A stretch of 64,000 nucleotides of DNA, from assembly GCF_029962835.1 (NCBI RefSeq), contig NC_080578.1, positions 53,189,001-53,253,000 of the forward strand. The letters run 5' to 3'. Below the pieces are notes generated by a model, which saw nothing but the letters and a program-made list of their open reading frames with translations, did not search any database and had not been told where the DNA came from. The stretch is from Magnolia sinica. Its lineage: Eukaryota > Streptophyta > Magnoliopsida > Magnoliales > Magnoliaceae. A program made the position numbers and the translations under genes. The number at the start of each line of letters is the position of its first letter. The stretch's first letter is position 1. Of the stretch, positions 45,772 through 58,592 are shown piece after piece.

Positions 45772-46471
45772 CAATCGTGCCGACCTCATCGGATTCATGG
45801 CCATGATAGTCTATTCTGTAGCCACGGGGATCAAAATCTACCTTCTGACTTTGATTGTGCATTAGATAGTATATGCGATTCATACGTCTAGGGATGTCCA
45901 CTTGCCCTGTCCTTGGATCATTCACACAGTGTGCAATGCGATCGGTCTTCCAGCGACAAACGATCCGGAACTTCTTCTTCAACACTTCAACAAGAACAAC
46001 ATTAGAAGGATGGATTTAAAGTTCCACAAATTTCCCGAAGACCTACCCGGGGAGGGGATTCATGAAGAGGGAGAACGTGGTGAAGGAGCTACTCAAACTA
46101 AAGGCGCCAGAATGGTGGAAGGTGACCCGCTCGTGCCCCAACAAGCTCCATCTCCATCTGACCCCGGGCATGCTAAACGTTTCAAACTACATCAGGATAG
46201 GATTGGAGCAACGCTGCGGGAAGTTACCCAACTAAAGGAGTCCATGAATGCTAGGTTTACTATCCTAGAATGTCTGGTGAACGGGGTGCAGCAGTCCGTG
46301 CAGCAATTAGTAAATCTAATCACCTGCCGTCGCAACGACACAACACCATCTTCCTCCGCTCCTTCGCCATATTGTTGTTATCTAGAAGCTGTCACATACA
46401 TTCTACTCTCATCTCTGCATATGGGCATTGGTATCTTTTTGAATGCCCTACACTCACATGAGTGTATGTGA
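45772..46471 (+). pseudogene. 'putative plant transposon protein'-like ORF, 3' part
   Basis: Directly after the TSD the frame from 38839 continues: NRADLIGFMAMIVYSVATG, IKIYLLTLIVH, then one TAG stop, then IVYAIHTSRDVHLPCPWIIH. The domain end is followed by a charged region (EGIHEEGERGEGATQ) and a helical, probably coiled-coil tail (IGATLREVTQLKESMNARFT, then VNGVQQSVQQLVNLI), ending at 46471. One stop and the large insertion make it a pseudogene, but it was otherwise continuous. Confidence 0.6.
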
Positions 46472-47229
46472 TGGCTTACTAACCTGCATAGTCTGACAAG
46501 TTGTTGATATGTATATGCCCATGGATGGGCTAGATATTTGTGTTTGTGTTTGGGTGCCCGTGGATGGGCTTGATTTTTATTTTGGTTTGGGATGGAGGTT
46601 ATACTACTGCCAACCTTGGACAGTACTCATTTTTCGATATTTGTTTTTATTATAGCTGTTTATATCTCATATATCTTTACTGCCATGTTTCCTTGGTATG
46701 CTCACTGGTTTGCTTTGAATGATGCTATCATCTGTGAATCTTATCCCCTATTTTATATGGTTTATATCAACCGTGGTTTGTGATGCTTGATCTTTATTCT
46801 CATACTATTACTCATCGCAGCTTTTCTTTAAACTGATATGCTTCCAAGGGATGTTCTTTTATATTTATTCTACTTATGCTCCCTAAACTTTGGTTCTCCC
46901 ATATGCTTCAACTTCAATCAATATCCATTATTACATTATCCTTTGCCAATGACTGACAAAAAGGGGGAGAACAAATTCACACCCCTGGACAAAATTGTGT
47001 GTATCTGTTTATGAATGGTGTTACAGGTGTTAAGGGGAGCAGCTGCAAAAAGACAGGGGGAGATTGCTATTAAGGGGAGCAGCTACTGAATGTGTGTGTG
47101 TGTGCACGCGTGAACCAGATAGCTTTGTAAAATTGTGTAAAGTTCATGTACACACAATTTAGGGTGTTAGTTTAGACGTTGTTATAGGGTGTTTTGGTGT
47201 TTTGTCACATAATTGACAAAGAGGGAGAT
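46472..47229 (+). other. 3' non-coding region of the interrupted LTR element, three purine tracts
   Basis: No gene. G-rich tracts ACAAAAAGGGGGAGAAC (46955-46972), AAGACAGGGGGAGATTG (about 47054-47070) and CAAAGAGGGAGATTG (47217-47231) follow each other. The sequence between the first two and after the second repeats GTTAAGGGGAGCAGCT/ATTAAGGGGAGCAGCT. A purine tract before TGAAAGTGCC is the expected position of a 3' LTR start. Confidence 0.55.
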
Positions 47230-47322
47230 TGAAAGTGCCCTGGTTTGTCAATTAGCGCAAACGTTGAGTCAGCTGGATAAAGGAGCTTATAGGAAAATTG
47301 ATTAAGCGTTTGCCTCAACTGG
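47165..47322 (+). repeat. direct repeat (with 38242-38401)
   Basis: Same order of TGTTAGTTTAGACGTTGTTA, TTGGTGTTTTGTCA, GACAAAGAGGGAGATT and AAAGTGCCCTGG as at 38242. Confidence 0.8.
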
Positions 47323-49357
47323 ATGTGTGCCCAAACTCGTCACAGGTAAATCATAACCTCACATCCTACGTCCTGAAACACCAGGTAATTAAAACCCTTA
47401 AAATTAGATAGAACATCCTAGGGTTTTCGGTTAGAAAACTTTTTCAAACTTAAGGAAAGTCTTTAAGTTTTCTACCTTTGTTGATTTATCGACAAGTGGT
47501 TCGATAAAATTGAACACTATTGTCAATGTCTTCGAAGCTCACTCGATCTTATCGAAATGAGGACCAAAGATGCCGAGCAACCATAAAGATATCTGAACTG
47601 AATTATCAATGGATCGATGGATTCATCGATATCATCGATGTTCGAATCTCGAGTCCATTGATCTGACTCAATAACATTAACATCTGGTCTATTGTGTCCA
47701 AAGAACTGCTAAGGCAAAGTCATATAATCCTCGATATATTGAAGAGCTCCTCGATATCCTCAGAATTCAAATCTCAATGATATCAGAAGCCCTTCGATGA
47801 TATCGGCTTGAGAGACAAACCTAACCAGTAAGTTTTCAGGTTATTTTTCTTGGATCGAGGGTCACTCGATAAAATCGATATTCAAATATCGATCATATCG
47901 AGGTATGGTCGATGTCATCGAAAGTGGACAAAAACTATCCAGCAAGCTTACAGAAAATTCGTTGAAATTATCGATGAATCGACACTGCCCTCGATATCAT
48001 CGATATTCAAATTCCAATGATATCGAGTGATGCTCGATCATATCATATACCTAAAATATTTCAAAGGTAAGTGCTCTCACATTTTCAAAGGTCGAGCAAT
48101 CGAACCTCGTGTCGATGAAATCAGAGTTCGAAATTCGATGACATCAACACTCGTTTGATTTCCTCGACCAGTTAGCAAAAGGTTTCAAAAGCGTTTGACA
48201 GTTGAATTCGTGTCATCGAGCGGCTAGTCAATGCTATCAAGAGTATACGCTCGATGATATCGACCCTACTTGATGATATCGAACTCTGTTAAAAATGTTA
48301 CTATTTTATATCCGTTGGAACCTTTTGCCTATTTAATGAGAGCTTACCCTTGGTTCTTAGTAGAGAAAATAGAGAGTGCTTTTGTGTGTTTAGCCCTAGA
48401 TCATATACCTTAAGCCTTTTCTCTCATGAAAATTCATCCTCCAATCCACCCTCATCATTGACATTCAATATAGTAGATTAGGAAATGAACTTCTACATTC
48501 AAGGATCCTACAGCTACTACCTTAGTGGAAAATCATTAAACTGGGATGCCTTGAATGCATAGATGATTGGAATCGCTCTATCTCCCTTATAGGAAACATT
48601 TAATAGAGTAGGATTCCATCATAACCTTACCCAACTCGTCACCATGTATTGGTACATCTTCTGAGTTGCGGTTCAAGGGAACTGAAGATTCTTCGTCATC
48701 AAAGGAGGAGATCTTCATCAACGAGCTGAATGGGGCTCATCTACTTATCTGTAAGTTATTATAGTTCAAAGGACCCTTGTGATCATTTCTTCTGTAGGAT
48801 TGGGTCTAAGGTGTTTCTCACCCCTTGCAAGTCCCCACAGGAGGCCACCGACAGGAGTGTACGTGGGGGTGCTTTGTGTTAACCTTTTCTCTGTGGAGAG
48901 CATAAACTCTTAGGTCCTTATGTAGGTCCTTGACCTGTGTGATCAAAAACTTGAGTGCATTGTGTTGACCCTTGCTCATGGGAGCATAAACTGGTGAGGT
49001 TCCTTGCGTGGATCCTTGGCTTGTGTGGCCTAAAATTAGGTGCTGTGTATTTACCCTTGCTTATGGGAGCATAAAGTGCATCATGTAGATACGTCGTGTC
49101 AGCCTAAGTGTAGGTTGTACTAGTTAGAGATGATCCTGATTTAAAACATTCGGTTTGAGGTGAACCTATTGTAAAACCTCCATTAGTGAGATTCGGTACA
49201 CTCAAGGGTTGAGTGTGTCCTACCGAAAGTGAAGTAGACAAGTAGTCAAACCACTATAAAAATGACTGTGTTTGAGATTACTATTGTCTTCCATTACTTA
49301 TGTGATTTCCTTAAATGCTTTCATATTTGATTATCTGAAATCACATCTCACACACAG
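47230..49357 (+). repeat. LTR-like region rich in ATCGAT-type palindromes
   Basis: Starts TGAAAGTGCCCTGG after a purine tract. Between 47480 and 48290 it contains dozens of ATCGAT, TCGATA, TATCGA and GATATCGA strings. It then has a leader-like region with three paralogous GCATAAACT(C/G)...TCCTT(A/G)TGTAGG/GCGTGGATCCTTG segments (48895-49080). No coding domain is visible. It is probably the 3' LTR of the element carrying the plant transposon-like ORF, cut at 49358 by solo LTR C. Confidence 0.5.
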
Positions 49358-51430
49358 TGTAACACCCCAAATTTCGAGGCTCGAGCAAGGCTCTACTCCC
49401 GAGATCCGGTACGTCACGTATGCAACATGGATAATGATGTTTAGATGTCATCCATAGCAATGCATTAATCATGAGTGAGATTATACTAAAATAATATATC
49501 ATACTCTGGATATAATTAAATTAAGCAAACGGAAGACTGAAACATATATATTTAAATATGTGGGTGTTTTACCAACTCCAAAGTATGAGTATGTAACCAG
49601 GCTGAATATATACAAGTATTGTTTCAAAATATACAAAAAGGAAAAATGCAAAGTGTTCAATTAAACCAAAATCCCAGTGTTCCCTGTGTAACAGCATGAG
49701 GTCTACATCGACCCGCCTGATAATTGAAAGTAGGAGAATTCCTCCTCATCCATGTAGTCCAGCTCCATGGCATAAACTACCTCAGTACCTACATCTAAAC
49801 CGTATTCTAGTTGGTGTTTTAAAACACCATCCCAGGTGGGAATGAGTATTTAATTCAGTGGAACTATAAAGTAAAGGTTAACATGTTATTAATTCAGTTA
49901 AGCAGTAATGATAAAGCAGTACAAAAATCATGTCCTAAGTACTCTTATTAATGCAGGGATAGTATGTTGAAATGATGCATGCCCTCATACAAAGCTCCCT
50001 CAAGGGACTTCCTCAACCATTCACACACGGCAAACTCCCTAAATGTGCACTTCCACACCAAAGCACATGCAATGCAGTGTATGATCGTGTTAGCTAAGTA
50101 ATTGATTAGGCTTATTCATACAGCAGATTTGGGAAGCTAAGGTACCTCCCTTTTCATCATTAACCCAAACGGGGATCCCTCTAGAGTCGTCAATCCTAGT
50201 TAGTCACATATGATAGGCAAGTTGTAGGGCATCACTCCCAATGAAAAGCAGTCGATAGGCAAATTCAAAAGTTTATACTCGAGGTCACTCCACCAACGAC
50301 CTACTAACTGGAGCGTTATTTTCGAAGGGGGTCCGAATCAGACGGTTCACCCCAACCCACGCTGAGACCACGGTTAGGCTGCCCCAGTGTAGGCCGACAA
50401 CTCGAACACGATGTCCCATACCACCATGCCTGGCTCACGAGTTTGGGTTGCTCACTAGTCAATACGGGGAGGTTTGTCACCCCAACATAAGCCAATAGCT
50501 CGACCACGGTGTCCCATACCACCATGCCCGGCTTATGATTCCTAGCGGATCATGGTACCATGGTTAAAACTGGTATTTACATTGGTAAGGGGTACCTTAG
50601 ATTCAAGTAGTAGTGTCCATACATAGTGAACATACAATAGGCCAATTGGTTTATTAAGGAAGTTCGATTGGTATGGGCTCACGCTGATTTAATCAACGTG
50701 GAGTGCATAAGAACCCCATATGGCCTAACCACTGTCAACAATCAACTCGGATTCATCAGATTTTTCCAAATGTGGCGTGACTAATTCAACCACCTGAATA
50801 GGAAAAGTTACTGATTGCCTAAGCTATGTGGTAGCCCCAATCTTACTCAGATGCAGCAAATAAATACATGTGATAGGCATTTTAGCATTTAACAAACAAT
50901 CCAAGTAAATACTTCATTTGAGCCTTTTATCAAACAAATTGAACATTTTAACAAACACTTTCATTTTATCCATAAATTTCATAGAGGCAACTATGATTAC
51001 ATGAAATAAATTATACATACGTACAAGGTAATGCAAAATACTATCTTAATACTCATGATAAGTACAAATCATCAACAATTTCTCATTCAGACAATTTAAC
51101 AAACACTTAGACTACTCTATACCAAATACATAAACTAGGTTAGTTACAACATATATTTTAGCAATTCCTTATAGAAAGAAAGTAACATATATGTGATGAT
51201 GATTAACCCTAGATCAGTAATCACGACAAGCTCAAATCACATTCAAATGCTCATTCAAACATTTTAACAAACACATGAAATGCATCTTTTATCTAACACA
51301 GTTCATACATGTATATTATATAGGAATAGGCGTATCTACAACAATATGGCAGCAATCAAGTCAAACATAAATCATTAGCTAACATTGAAAGCATTGAAAA
51401 TCATAACCTAAATGTTTATAGTTTGCACCT
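49358..51430 (-). mobile_element. solo-LTR-like element, copy C (partial)
   Basis: Starts TGTAACACCCCAAATTTCGAGG, the counterpart of copy A's left end, after CACAG (49353-49357). It follows copy A through the CATGCAATGC(A/G)GT, GGGAAGCTAAGGTACCT, GTCACCCCA and TTGAAAGC(A/T)TTGAAAA(C/T)CATAACCTA landmarks. At 51431 it is interrupted by the second Athila-like element. The remaining part (U3 side) was not found after 60132, so its right end and TSD are unknown. Orientation is minus, as in copy A. Confidence 0.7.
50220..50530 (-). repeat. internal repeats of solo LTR C
   Basis: GTAGGCCGACAACTCG, GATGTCCCATACCACCATGC and GGGGAGGTTTGTCACCCCA occur in two partial rounds, matching the arrays in copies A and B. 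Confidence 0.7.
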
Positions 51431-53551
51431 TTTTCACTCCCCAAGTATAGGGTTGTGATGTAGTAATAAACTCGGTGAGACCAAGGTCGAATCCCAAGGG
51501 ACTGAAACCTGTACGTAGTCTGAAACTAAGCAGAACTAGAACTAGATTAAGATGAAATCTAAATCGTATATAATTGAGGGAATAATGATGAAATATTTAT
51601 CTAAACCTAAAGAATTCAGAGGAAGGAAACTAGGGTGCCAAGGATCCACTTGTAGCAATTGGGAAGTTACCTTGTATTGATTCAGGGACAAAACTGGAAT
51701 CAGAGTCCTATCTTATCTAGTTGGTAAGAAGAGATTTGTCAGATCTTTGAACTTCTGATAGATCTAATCATCAAAGGATGCAAATGGTGAAGATTTGGAA
51801 GCGATTCCATCACTAAACCATGCCCAGGAGACAAGGCAAACAACAACAATATACTAAACCCACAACCAATCATAAGAGAATTGTGAAGATTAGGAGGATT
51901 CCATCACCCAAACATGACCATGAGACGATAGTGAACAATGGGATTGCCTAATTTCACAATCTCAAAATATGAAAAAAAAATATTCAACGCAATCGCAGAT
52001 CTATTGTAATTTGAGTCACAACAAATCATTCAATACTAAAAATATTCCTTAATAATCAAACTAGAATCTATAAGGTTCAACAAGACATGAATCAAACAAA
52101 GGAACCATCCTAATCATGCTACAAGCTTCACCTCTTAGCCCTAGCTAAGAGGTTTAGCTTATCACAGACATGATGAAACTAAAGGCTCTTAAAACACAAG
52201 GGAAGAGGAAAGAAAACTAAAGATGAAGGAAAGAGAAAACTCCACGCACGATGGAGTTTGGCGGTCTCCACCTTGCTCCACAGCTGCCGCCACGGCTGCA
52301 CACCTCTCTGATCCCCTCTCTTTTCTCTTTTCTTTTTCTTTTATAGGTAAAAAGGACGTCGACTAGGAGATAGTAGGCTCCTTATGCACGTTCATGCGTA
52401 TTGTTTTGTTTCTGCGTAAGCCATCTTGCGTTTGATCAGAATCTGGACAAAAGATTTTCCTTCTTTCCCGATCTGACTTCTTAGACAGTGTCAATACCCC
52501 CTTCTGGATCTTATGAACGGTTTAGATCTTGCATCTGATCACAGACAAGGTCGCATAAAGAGCCGTAAAAACCGGACGACATCCAGACATTTCCATGCAC
52601 ACGAACCTACGCTAGGATGTTCGGTAGGCCCTGTAGTGCTATTTTCAAAGAAATCCAACCCGTTCATTGGATTCTTAGTGAAAAACCAGTCAGGAAGGAT
52701 TGGTTGGGTTTTGGTGCGGTCCATCATATTAAACCTACTCATCGCTCATCCTGCGTTCTTTGACGATCCACATGCATACATGTGTATGGGACCAAAAGAC
52801 CACCTAGGCGAGGGTCACACCTAACCTAGAGACATAATGAACAGTCTAAATTAGTGAAATGTGAGACGGGTGGGGCCCACAAGTGAAAACTGATAGTCAA
52901 TTACAAGGATGCTAGGTGTTTCTTATTTTCTTTAAAGAAATCACAGGTCAAAGACCCTCTGACCGAGAACTCAATCCGGTGCGTGGTAGCCATGTACATG
53001 TTATGCACATGCATCACGTGTGTGGATCCCACGGTGATGTATTCGAGAAATTCGATCCGTCCAACCATTTTTTCACCCCATTTAAGGGGTTAAAACCAAA
53101 TTTAAAGTATATCCAGATATCAAGTGGGCCCCAAATCAAGATTTTAGGGGCTGATCTGTCCATTGGGCCACTTCACAAGGATTCAACGGCTGAAATTTGA
53201 CGTGTATAGTTAATTTATGGTCCACGGGCCGTATGTGAAGTTTAGAGCCGAACAGATGGTGAGAACCCAGTGATCTTGCATTCTGGATGACTTTTCAGGC
53301 CTCTTTAGTGTGACAAACATGATTTTCTTGAATCTCGGTCGTGTAAAATTATCGAATTCGGTCCCCTGGAGTCCGTCCCTTACCTTAGTGATTCCTGAGC
53401 ATTAAATCCATGCTTTTAGCACCCTTTTTCACTATAAGCTCCTAAATTCATCTTACAACACAAACACAATTAAAATATGGCATTGAACAATATTATGTTC
53501 ATAAAATCATGCAATAACTAAGGTCTAATATGCAATATTTGACCCTCAACA
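51431..53551 (-). repeat. 3' LTR of the second Athila-like element
   Basis: From TTTTCACTCCCCAAGTATAG to TTTGACCCTCAACA. The last 45 bases resemble the LTR end of the element at 38840 (ATGCAATATTTGACCCT). It includes GTGTGTGGATCCCACGGTGA near 53015, a relic of the dispersed GTGGGCCC module. Confidence 0.85.
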
Positions 53552-53564
53552 CAACCCCCAATCA
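53552..53564 (-). other. polypurine tract of the second Athila-like element
   Basis: The sense strand reads TGATTGGGGGTTG directly before the 3' LTR. Confidence 0.78.
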
Positions 53565-55215
53565 GTATTTTGCTAGTCTCGAGTAAAGTATGCGAAAAAT
53601 AAGTTGAGAATTATAGGACAATTTCTATAAACTCGAGTGACTTTTGAACAACAATCCAGTCAATAAATTTCTAGGATTCACGAATATTGGGCAATGCTTT
53701 CTCCTGGACTCAAGCGCACGGTAAACTTCATAATCAAGTTCAAAGTATTAATCTGTCAATTAGAAAAGTTCTAAACATTGAGTTTCATGGGTGTACGATG
53801 TAATCTCGGCTCATCATCATTAAGAACTCAATTCTTTATTTTCTTGATAACATAGATAATCACCAGATCATTCAAGATAACCATAACTCAAACCAAAACT
53901 TGCCTTATAGTTCAACTTTTCATTCTTCCAGCTTTTGAAATTTTATTTATTTTTTCATTTTCATCGATGGCTTTCACGTTATGTCAATCTTTTAAAGGTA
54001 AAGCCAAAGAGGGGAAACGAGCCCTCACCTATGGGGAGCCAACCTATGTTGAAGACCATTGCCCACCCCTATCTGAATGTCAACCTAAGGAAATCAAATC
54101 TTCATCTATAGGGAGCAAACCTATGGTGAAGATTATTTAACCAACCCTTTCAATTCTTCTTTATAAACTAATGGTATAATTTCTCAGGCTGGTTCCTTTC
54201 ATGCGTGGTGATTACCAAGCTAATTCTTCAATATCGAACTGAAACCTTAATGTGTAAGCGAGATGTGACATGTGAAATCATGATTCAATCAATGTTTACA
54301 ACTTCTAATCAAGGATTAATAATTTGAACGTAACTGTGGAATCTATTAGACAACTAAATCCAAGAGATGTAAATCCCTAACACTCTGTATCTTATAATTT
54401 TAAATAAAAAATGGTCATCCAAATCACTTCGAATTCACAAGAATTTTTAGAAAAATTAAAAAAAAAAATTCATAACTTTCGCTCAAGGCTAAGAAAACAC
54501 TGGTTAGGTAACCTAATCTCTCACCCCTAACCTAAAATCTACATTGTCCTCAATGTAAAAGATATATAAGCATGCAATGCACATGGGACAACAAAAGTAA
54601 ATGAGAAGTGATGGGAAGATAGTTCATGGACAAAGGAATCGAGAAAGACATTTCCACAATGATCACAACATGAAAGCTGGTCAGCATGAGAGTGAAGACA
54701 CGAAACTAAACTATCCTAAAACATGCAAAAAGCAAACTAACCTAATGGCATAGAACCATTTATCCTAGAACAGCATAAAGCAAACTACGCTAGTCCTATG
54801 AAAGTAAGGAAAAATGACCCAATCATGCTGCAAGGTTCCACTTCCGGCCAGTATCTTGAGAAGTTTCTCAGTAAGTTCCTCAATAAGATCATCCAAAAGC
54901 CCTTTTTGCAGTAGGCTTGGATGTCATGGAGCATGAATGTCCAGAGAAATTGATGGACCATAGCATAAAGTTTTCTTTTAATTTTCTAAAGTGTTTAAAG
55001 TATATACGATTCACCTATGGAAAAAAAAAATTCAATGTTAGTACACCATGATGAATCAGAGACTACAAGTAGATGAAATTTAGAAAAATTCATAGTAGGT
55101 GGTATAGTCTCAACACACTCCGAAGTTTCAATCTTCGGTTCAATTCTCAGCTCCTCCTCCTTTAATGGTAAACATTCAGGATCTGGGAGAGGAGGTACTT
55201 CAGAATAAGGGTTCT
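53565..55215 (-). other. non-coding 3' region with motifs shared with the first Athila-like element
   Basis: ACCTATGGGGAGCCAACC (54027) and ATCTATAGGGAGCAAACC (54104), both followed by TATG, and TCTACATTGTCCTCAATGTA (54536-54555) correspond to 40282, 40358 and 40739 in the other element. No coding potential is seen. Confidence 0.72.
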
Positions 55216-55216
55216 C

Positions 55217-55760
55217 TCAATCTGTGACAACTACTGAGATATTGTCTTGCGAGGCATCCACTATTTCTTGTATCATGGGATCATTTGAATCTACAGAGTG
55301 TGCCAAGAAATCATCCGAAGAGTCAAAATATTCAATTGAAAGGAGTTCATTCATCCTATCGAGATCTTTGATGATATGTCCAATAACTCTTTTATCTTCT
55401 TCGAGAGTATAAATGATCATACTATCTTATTTGTTCTTAAGGTGGGATGAAATCACCACTGAGTGTGTCTCTTCTTGATCTAAATAGGCATATTCACTAA
55501 TTAGAAGGTAAAGGTTTTAGTTCAAGCTTTGGTGCTTTGAGGTTAGACGGTAGAGACATTGCATCGGTTTGGGGTAACACTTCAAATTATGGCCTTCATC
55601 AGTTAACTTCAAGTACCGACACAGTATCAAACATGCACCCATCTCCCTAATTATGTCATCATTAAAATCATAGGAGTGGGCCAAGCACATCTCTAGAGTG
55701 TCAGAGGATAAGGTCAGAGGTGTCCTATCTTCCACGAAAGAGTCAATCATGTTAATGTCT
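55217..55760 (-). pseudogene. post-protease region of unknown function
   Basis: Two open pieces lie here. The upstream one in sense (55517-55750) has MIDSFVEDRTPLTLSSDTLE and then MCLAHSYDFNDDI, matching the end of the intact polyprotein at 41630 (MIESLVQDSF...LETCLAQSVMYFD), so it is the region between protease and RT. The second (55217-55420) is acidic (MNELLSIEYFDSSDDFLAHS) and repeats a similar LAHSVDSND theme. Neither contains an RT motif. It may be the remains of the spacer before a lost RT. Confidence 0.5.
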
Positions 55761-57720
55761 TAGAAATTATCATCATCCTCTAACCGTCTGCCTGTATTGA
55801 AAAATATGTTTGACTCCAATGTTATATTCTCGAAAGACATAGTCATGACACCATTCCTGCAATTGATAATTGCTTTGAAGTGGCAAGGAATGAGGGACTA
55901 AGAATGACGGGAATCTGAGTGCTCATGTTACTGATGGGTTCGGTATCCGGGATGATAAAATTTACAGGGTAGTAAAATTTATCGACCTGGACCAACACAT
56001 CTTCAATTATCCCTCTTAGTACACAAACAGAGCGATCAGTAAGTTATAGTGTAATTAGGGTGGGTTTTAATTCACCCAAAACTAACTGTTTGTATACCGA
56101 GTAGGGAATCAGATTGATATTCACTCCTAAGTCAAGAAGTGCGTGATCAATTCGATAGTCTCCGATTACACATGATATGGTTGGGCTACTGGGGTCTTTG
56201 AATTTCTGCGGCACATCTTGCTTTAGGATGACACTCACTTTCTCAGTCAAGAAGATTTTCTTTTGAATATTCTGCCATCTTTTGGTCGTGCACAAGTCCT
56301 TTAGAAATTTGGCATATGAAGGTATTTGTTTTACAGCATCAAGTAAAGAAATGTTGACCTTCACTTGTTTCAACACCTCTAAAATATCCTGAGAGTTAGA
56401 GAGAAGTTTTGGTGCAATTAAATATTAGGGGAATGGAACAATCAGCTTCCCTTGAGGTTTTAGTTCTAATTCATGTGGAGCAATACTAGGTCTATCATCG
56501 TTGTCCTCTTTTGGATCCTAAAACTTTTCAGCCCTAACCGGAATGGTTTTGTCAATGATCTTCCAACTCCTAAGAGTGGTGATGGATTTAGATTGTTTCA
56601 TCTGATTTGAAGAGATAGGGTCACTTATTTCATATTGTGATTTAGGATTGGGGAGAGGTTGAGCATGAAGCATCCCCTTTCTCACAATTGCTAATTGTGA
56701 CTCCATCCTTTGGGCAGACGACACAAGCGTTCTAATTGCTGATCTGATTTCTTAGATTGCTTGTGTCATATTCTAATTAAGTAGCTCTTGATCTTGAATG
56801 TGTTTTAGAACAGGATCCTCTTGAGGTTTCACTTGATTTGGAATTTGATTAAAGAAACCTTGAGGAGTCGTAGTTTGTTCATTCCTCCAACCAAAGTTTG
56901 GATGATTTCTCCAACTAGGATTGTATGTGTTAGAGGTGGGTCCATTGAAAGGCCTTTGGTAATTATTTACAACATTGGATTGCTCAGTCAATACCTCTTG
57001 AAAGGCAGATATAGTTGGACAATTTTCAGTTGTGTGACTGTTACAACCACAAATACCGTAAACAACTTCCTTACCCTTGTCCTTCCTTGATTCCATGCCT
57101 CGAATTTCTTTATGAGATTAGCCACTTTTGAATTGATATCATCATCTTATTTTAAAAGGTATATTCTTCCCATTTCCTTTGATTGAGTGGGCCTAGAAGT
57201 GGTATTTGATTTTGGGTATGTGTCTCATGCTTGTGTGTTTTCAGCAGGTCTATCCAAGTAATCCCACAGATCATCGACATTTTTATTCATAAATTCTCCA
57301 TTGCACATTGTCTCGACCAATTGGCACATGGAAGATGTCAGTCCATCATAGAAAAAGTGTGTAATGCGCCACATTTCAAATCCATGTTGTGGGCATAAGC
57401 TAACAAGATCCTTGAACTGCTCCCAACATTGGAAGAATGTTTCATCCTCCTTTTGGGCGAAGTTCATGATTGACTTTCTAAGGGTGTTCATTTTGTAATA
57501 TGAAAAAAATTCTTTATGAACTCCCTTGTCATCTCACTCCATGTGCCAATAGATCAGGGAAGTAGTGAATGTAACCACTTCTTAGCTTTCTCTTTCAAAG
57601 AAAAGGGGAAGAGTTTCAGCCTGACCGTGTCCTCAGACACGTTAGGAAAGTATAAAGTGGCTATGATTTCATCAAACTCTTTCAAGTGTAGATACAGATT
57701 TTCAGATTCAAGCCCATGAA
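55761..57720 (-). pseudogene. Athila-like gag-protease, broken
   Basis: On the minus strand the gag core is in pieces (MNTLRKSIMNFAQKEDETFF, then WEQFKDLVSLCPQHGFEMW and MCQLVETMCNGEFM). The zinc knuckle YGICGCNSHTTENCP (57010-57060) keeps its full CX2CX4HX4C. WRNHPNFGWRNEQ and a LRSWKIIDKTI motif follow, then the protease with HALLDLGVNINLIPYSVY (Ala of DLGA changed to Val) at 56050-56130, and a shifted ILSPSFLAT-like motif near 55880. Frameshifts and stops near 55890, 56430, 56750 and 57100 break it. Confidence 0.82.
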
Positions 57721-58592
57721 ACTTTGGAAGGATTTAGATCACCCCTAGCTTAATATTCATGTGTCCCGTATTTTCTAAATAAACCATGCATGAGGACATA
57801 CTCACCCTCGCCTGTTGTAAATAATCTCATAAAGTACGAGGCGGGTGTGCTTGATACACCTCAGTCTCGTCCTGGATGTCCTCCACCCTATGTTGGGGTA
57901 GAAGAGGTTGATTTGCGGCCATAACCTCAGTTAACTCTGAGGATCTCAAGTGGTGTCTAATCATGCGATCTCAAGTGGTGTCTAATCCTACGATGGATAG
58001 ATAACTCCTCAACCAATCCTCCTTGAGACGTAGAATGTTATCACGAACCCACTTGGGCATGAAACACACGCAGCCCTCAATTCAAATTCTAAACTTATAC
58101 CTAAAAGAAAGGAAGAAATACAAATCTAGAAAATAAGAGAAAAGAGTTGGAAGGAAGTTACCAAATTAGAAGTCCTAAATTAAGAACCTGCAAAACAAGA
58201 CAAACCAAGTTAGTTTCTACAGATAAAAAGTTTAGAAATAGCAGGAGATCCTATAATAAAAAGTAAACTAATTTCTAAAAAAGGAAAATAGAAAGTTTTT
58301 AAAAACAAATTAGGAAAATTCTAAAACTAAAATAGAAAGAAAGTTAGTTTCTAAATTAGAAGAAATCCTAGAATTAGGAAGTTTCTAAAGATAAAACCTA
58401 ATTTAAAATAGAAAACAGAAAGACTAGAAAATTAGAAAGATATTACCAATTTAGAATATATATGTCAAGGTCCTACAAGACAGGAAAACAGGTTAGTTTC
58501 TAGAATTCAAAAAAATCTAAACCTAAAGAAAGAAAATCCTAATCTTAACCTAATTCTAAAACTAATCAATTTTAGAAAAACATAACCATCAA

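Noticed and set aside
46540-46783. Hydrophobic small ORFs (60-63 codons)
   Set aside because: They are overlapping, with no conserved motif, and lie in the 3' non-coding part of the interrupted LTR element.
52513-53200. Open frames duplicated at 59586-60016
   Set aside because: They lie in the two LTRs of the second Athila-like element and are explained by LTR similarity; no domain is present.
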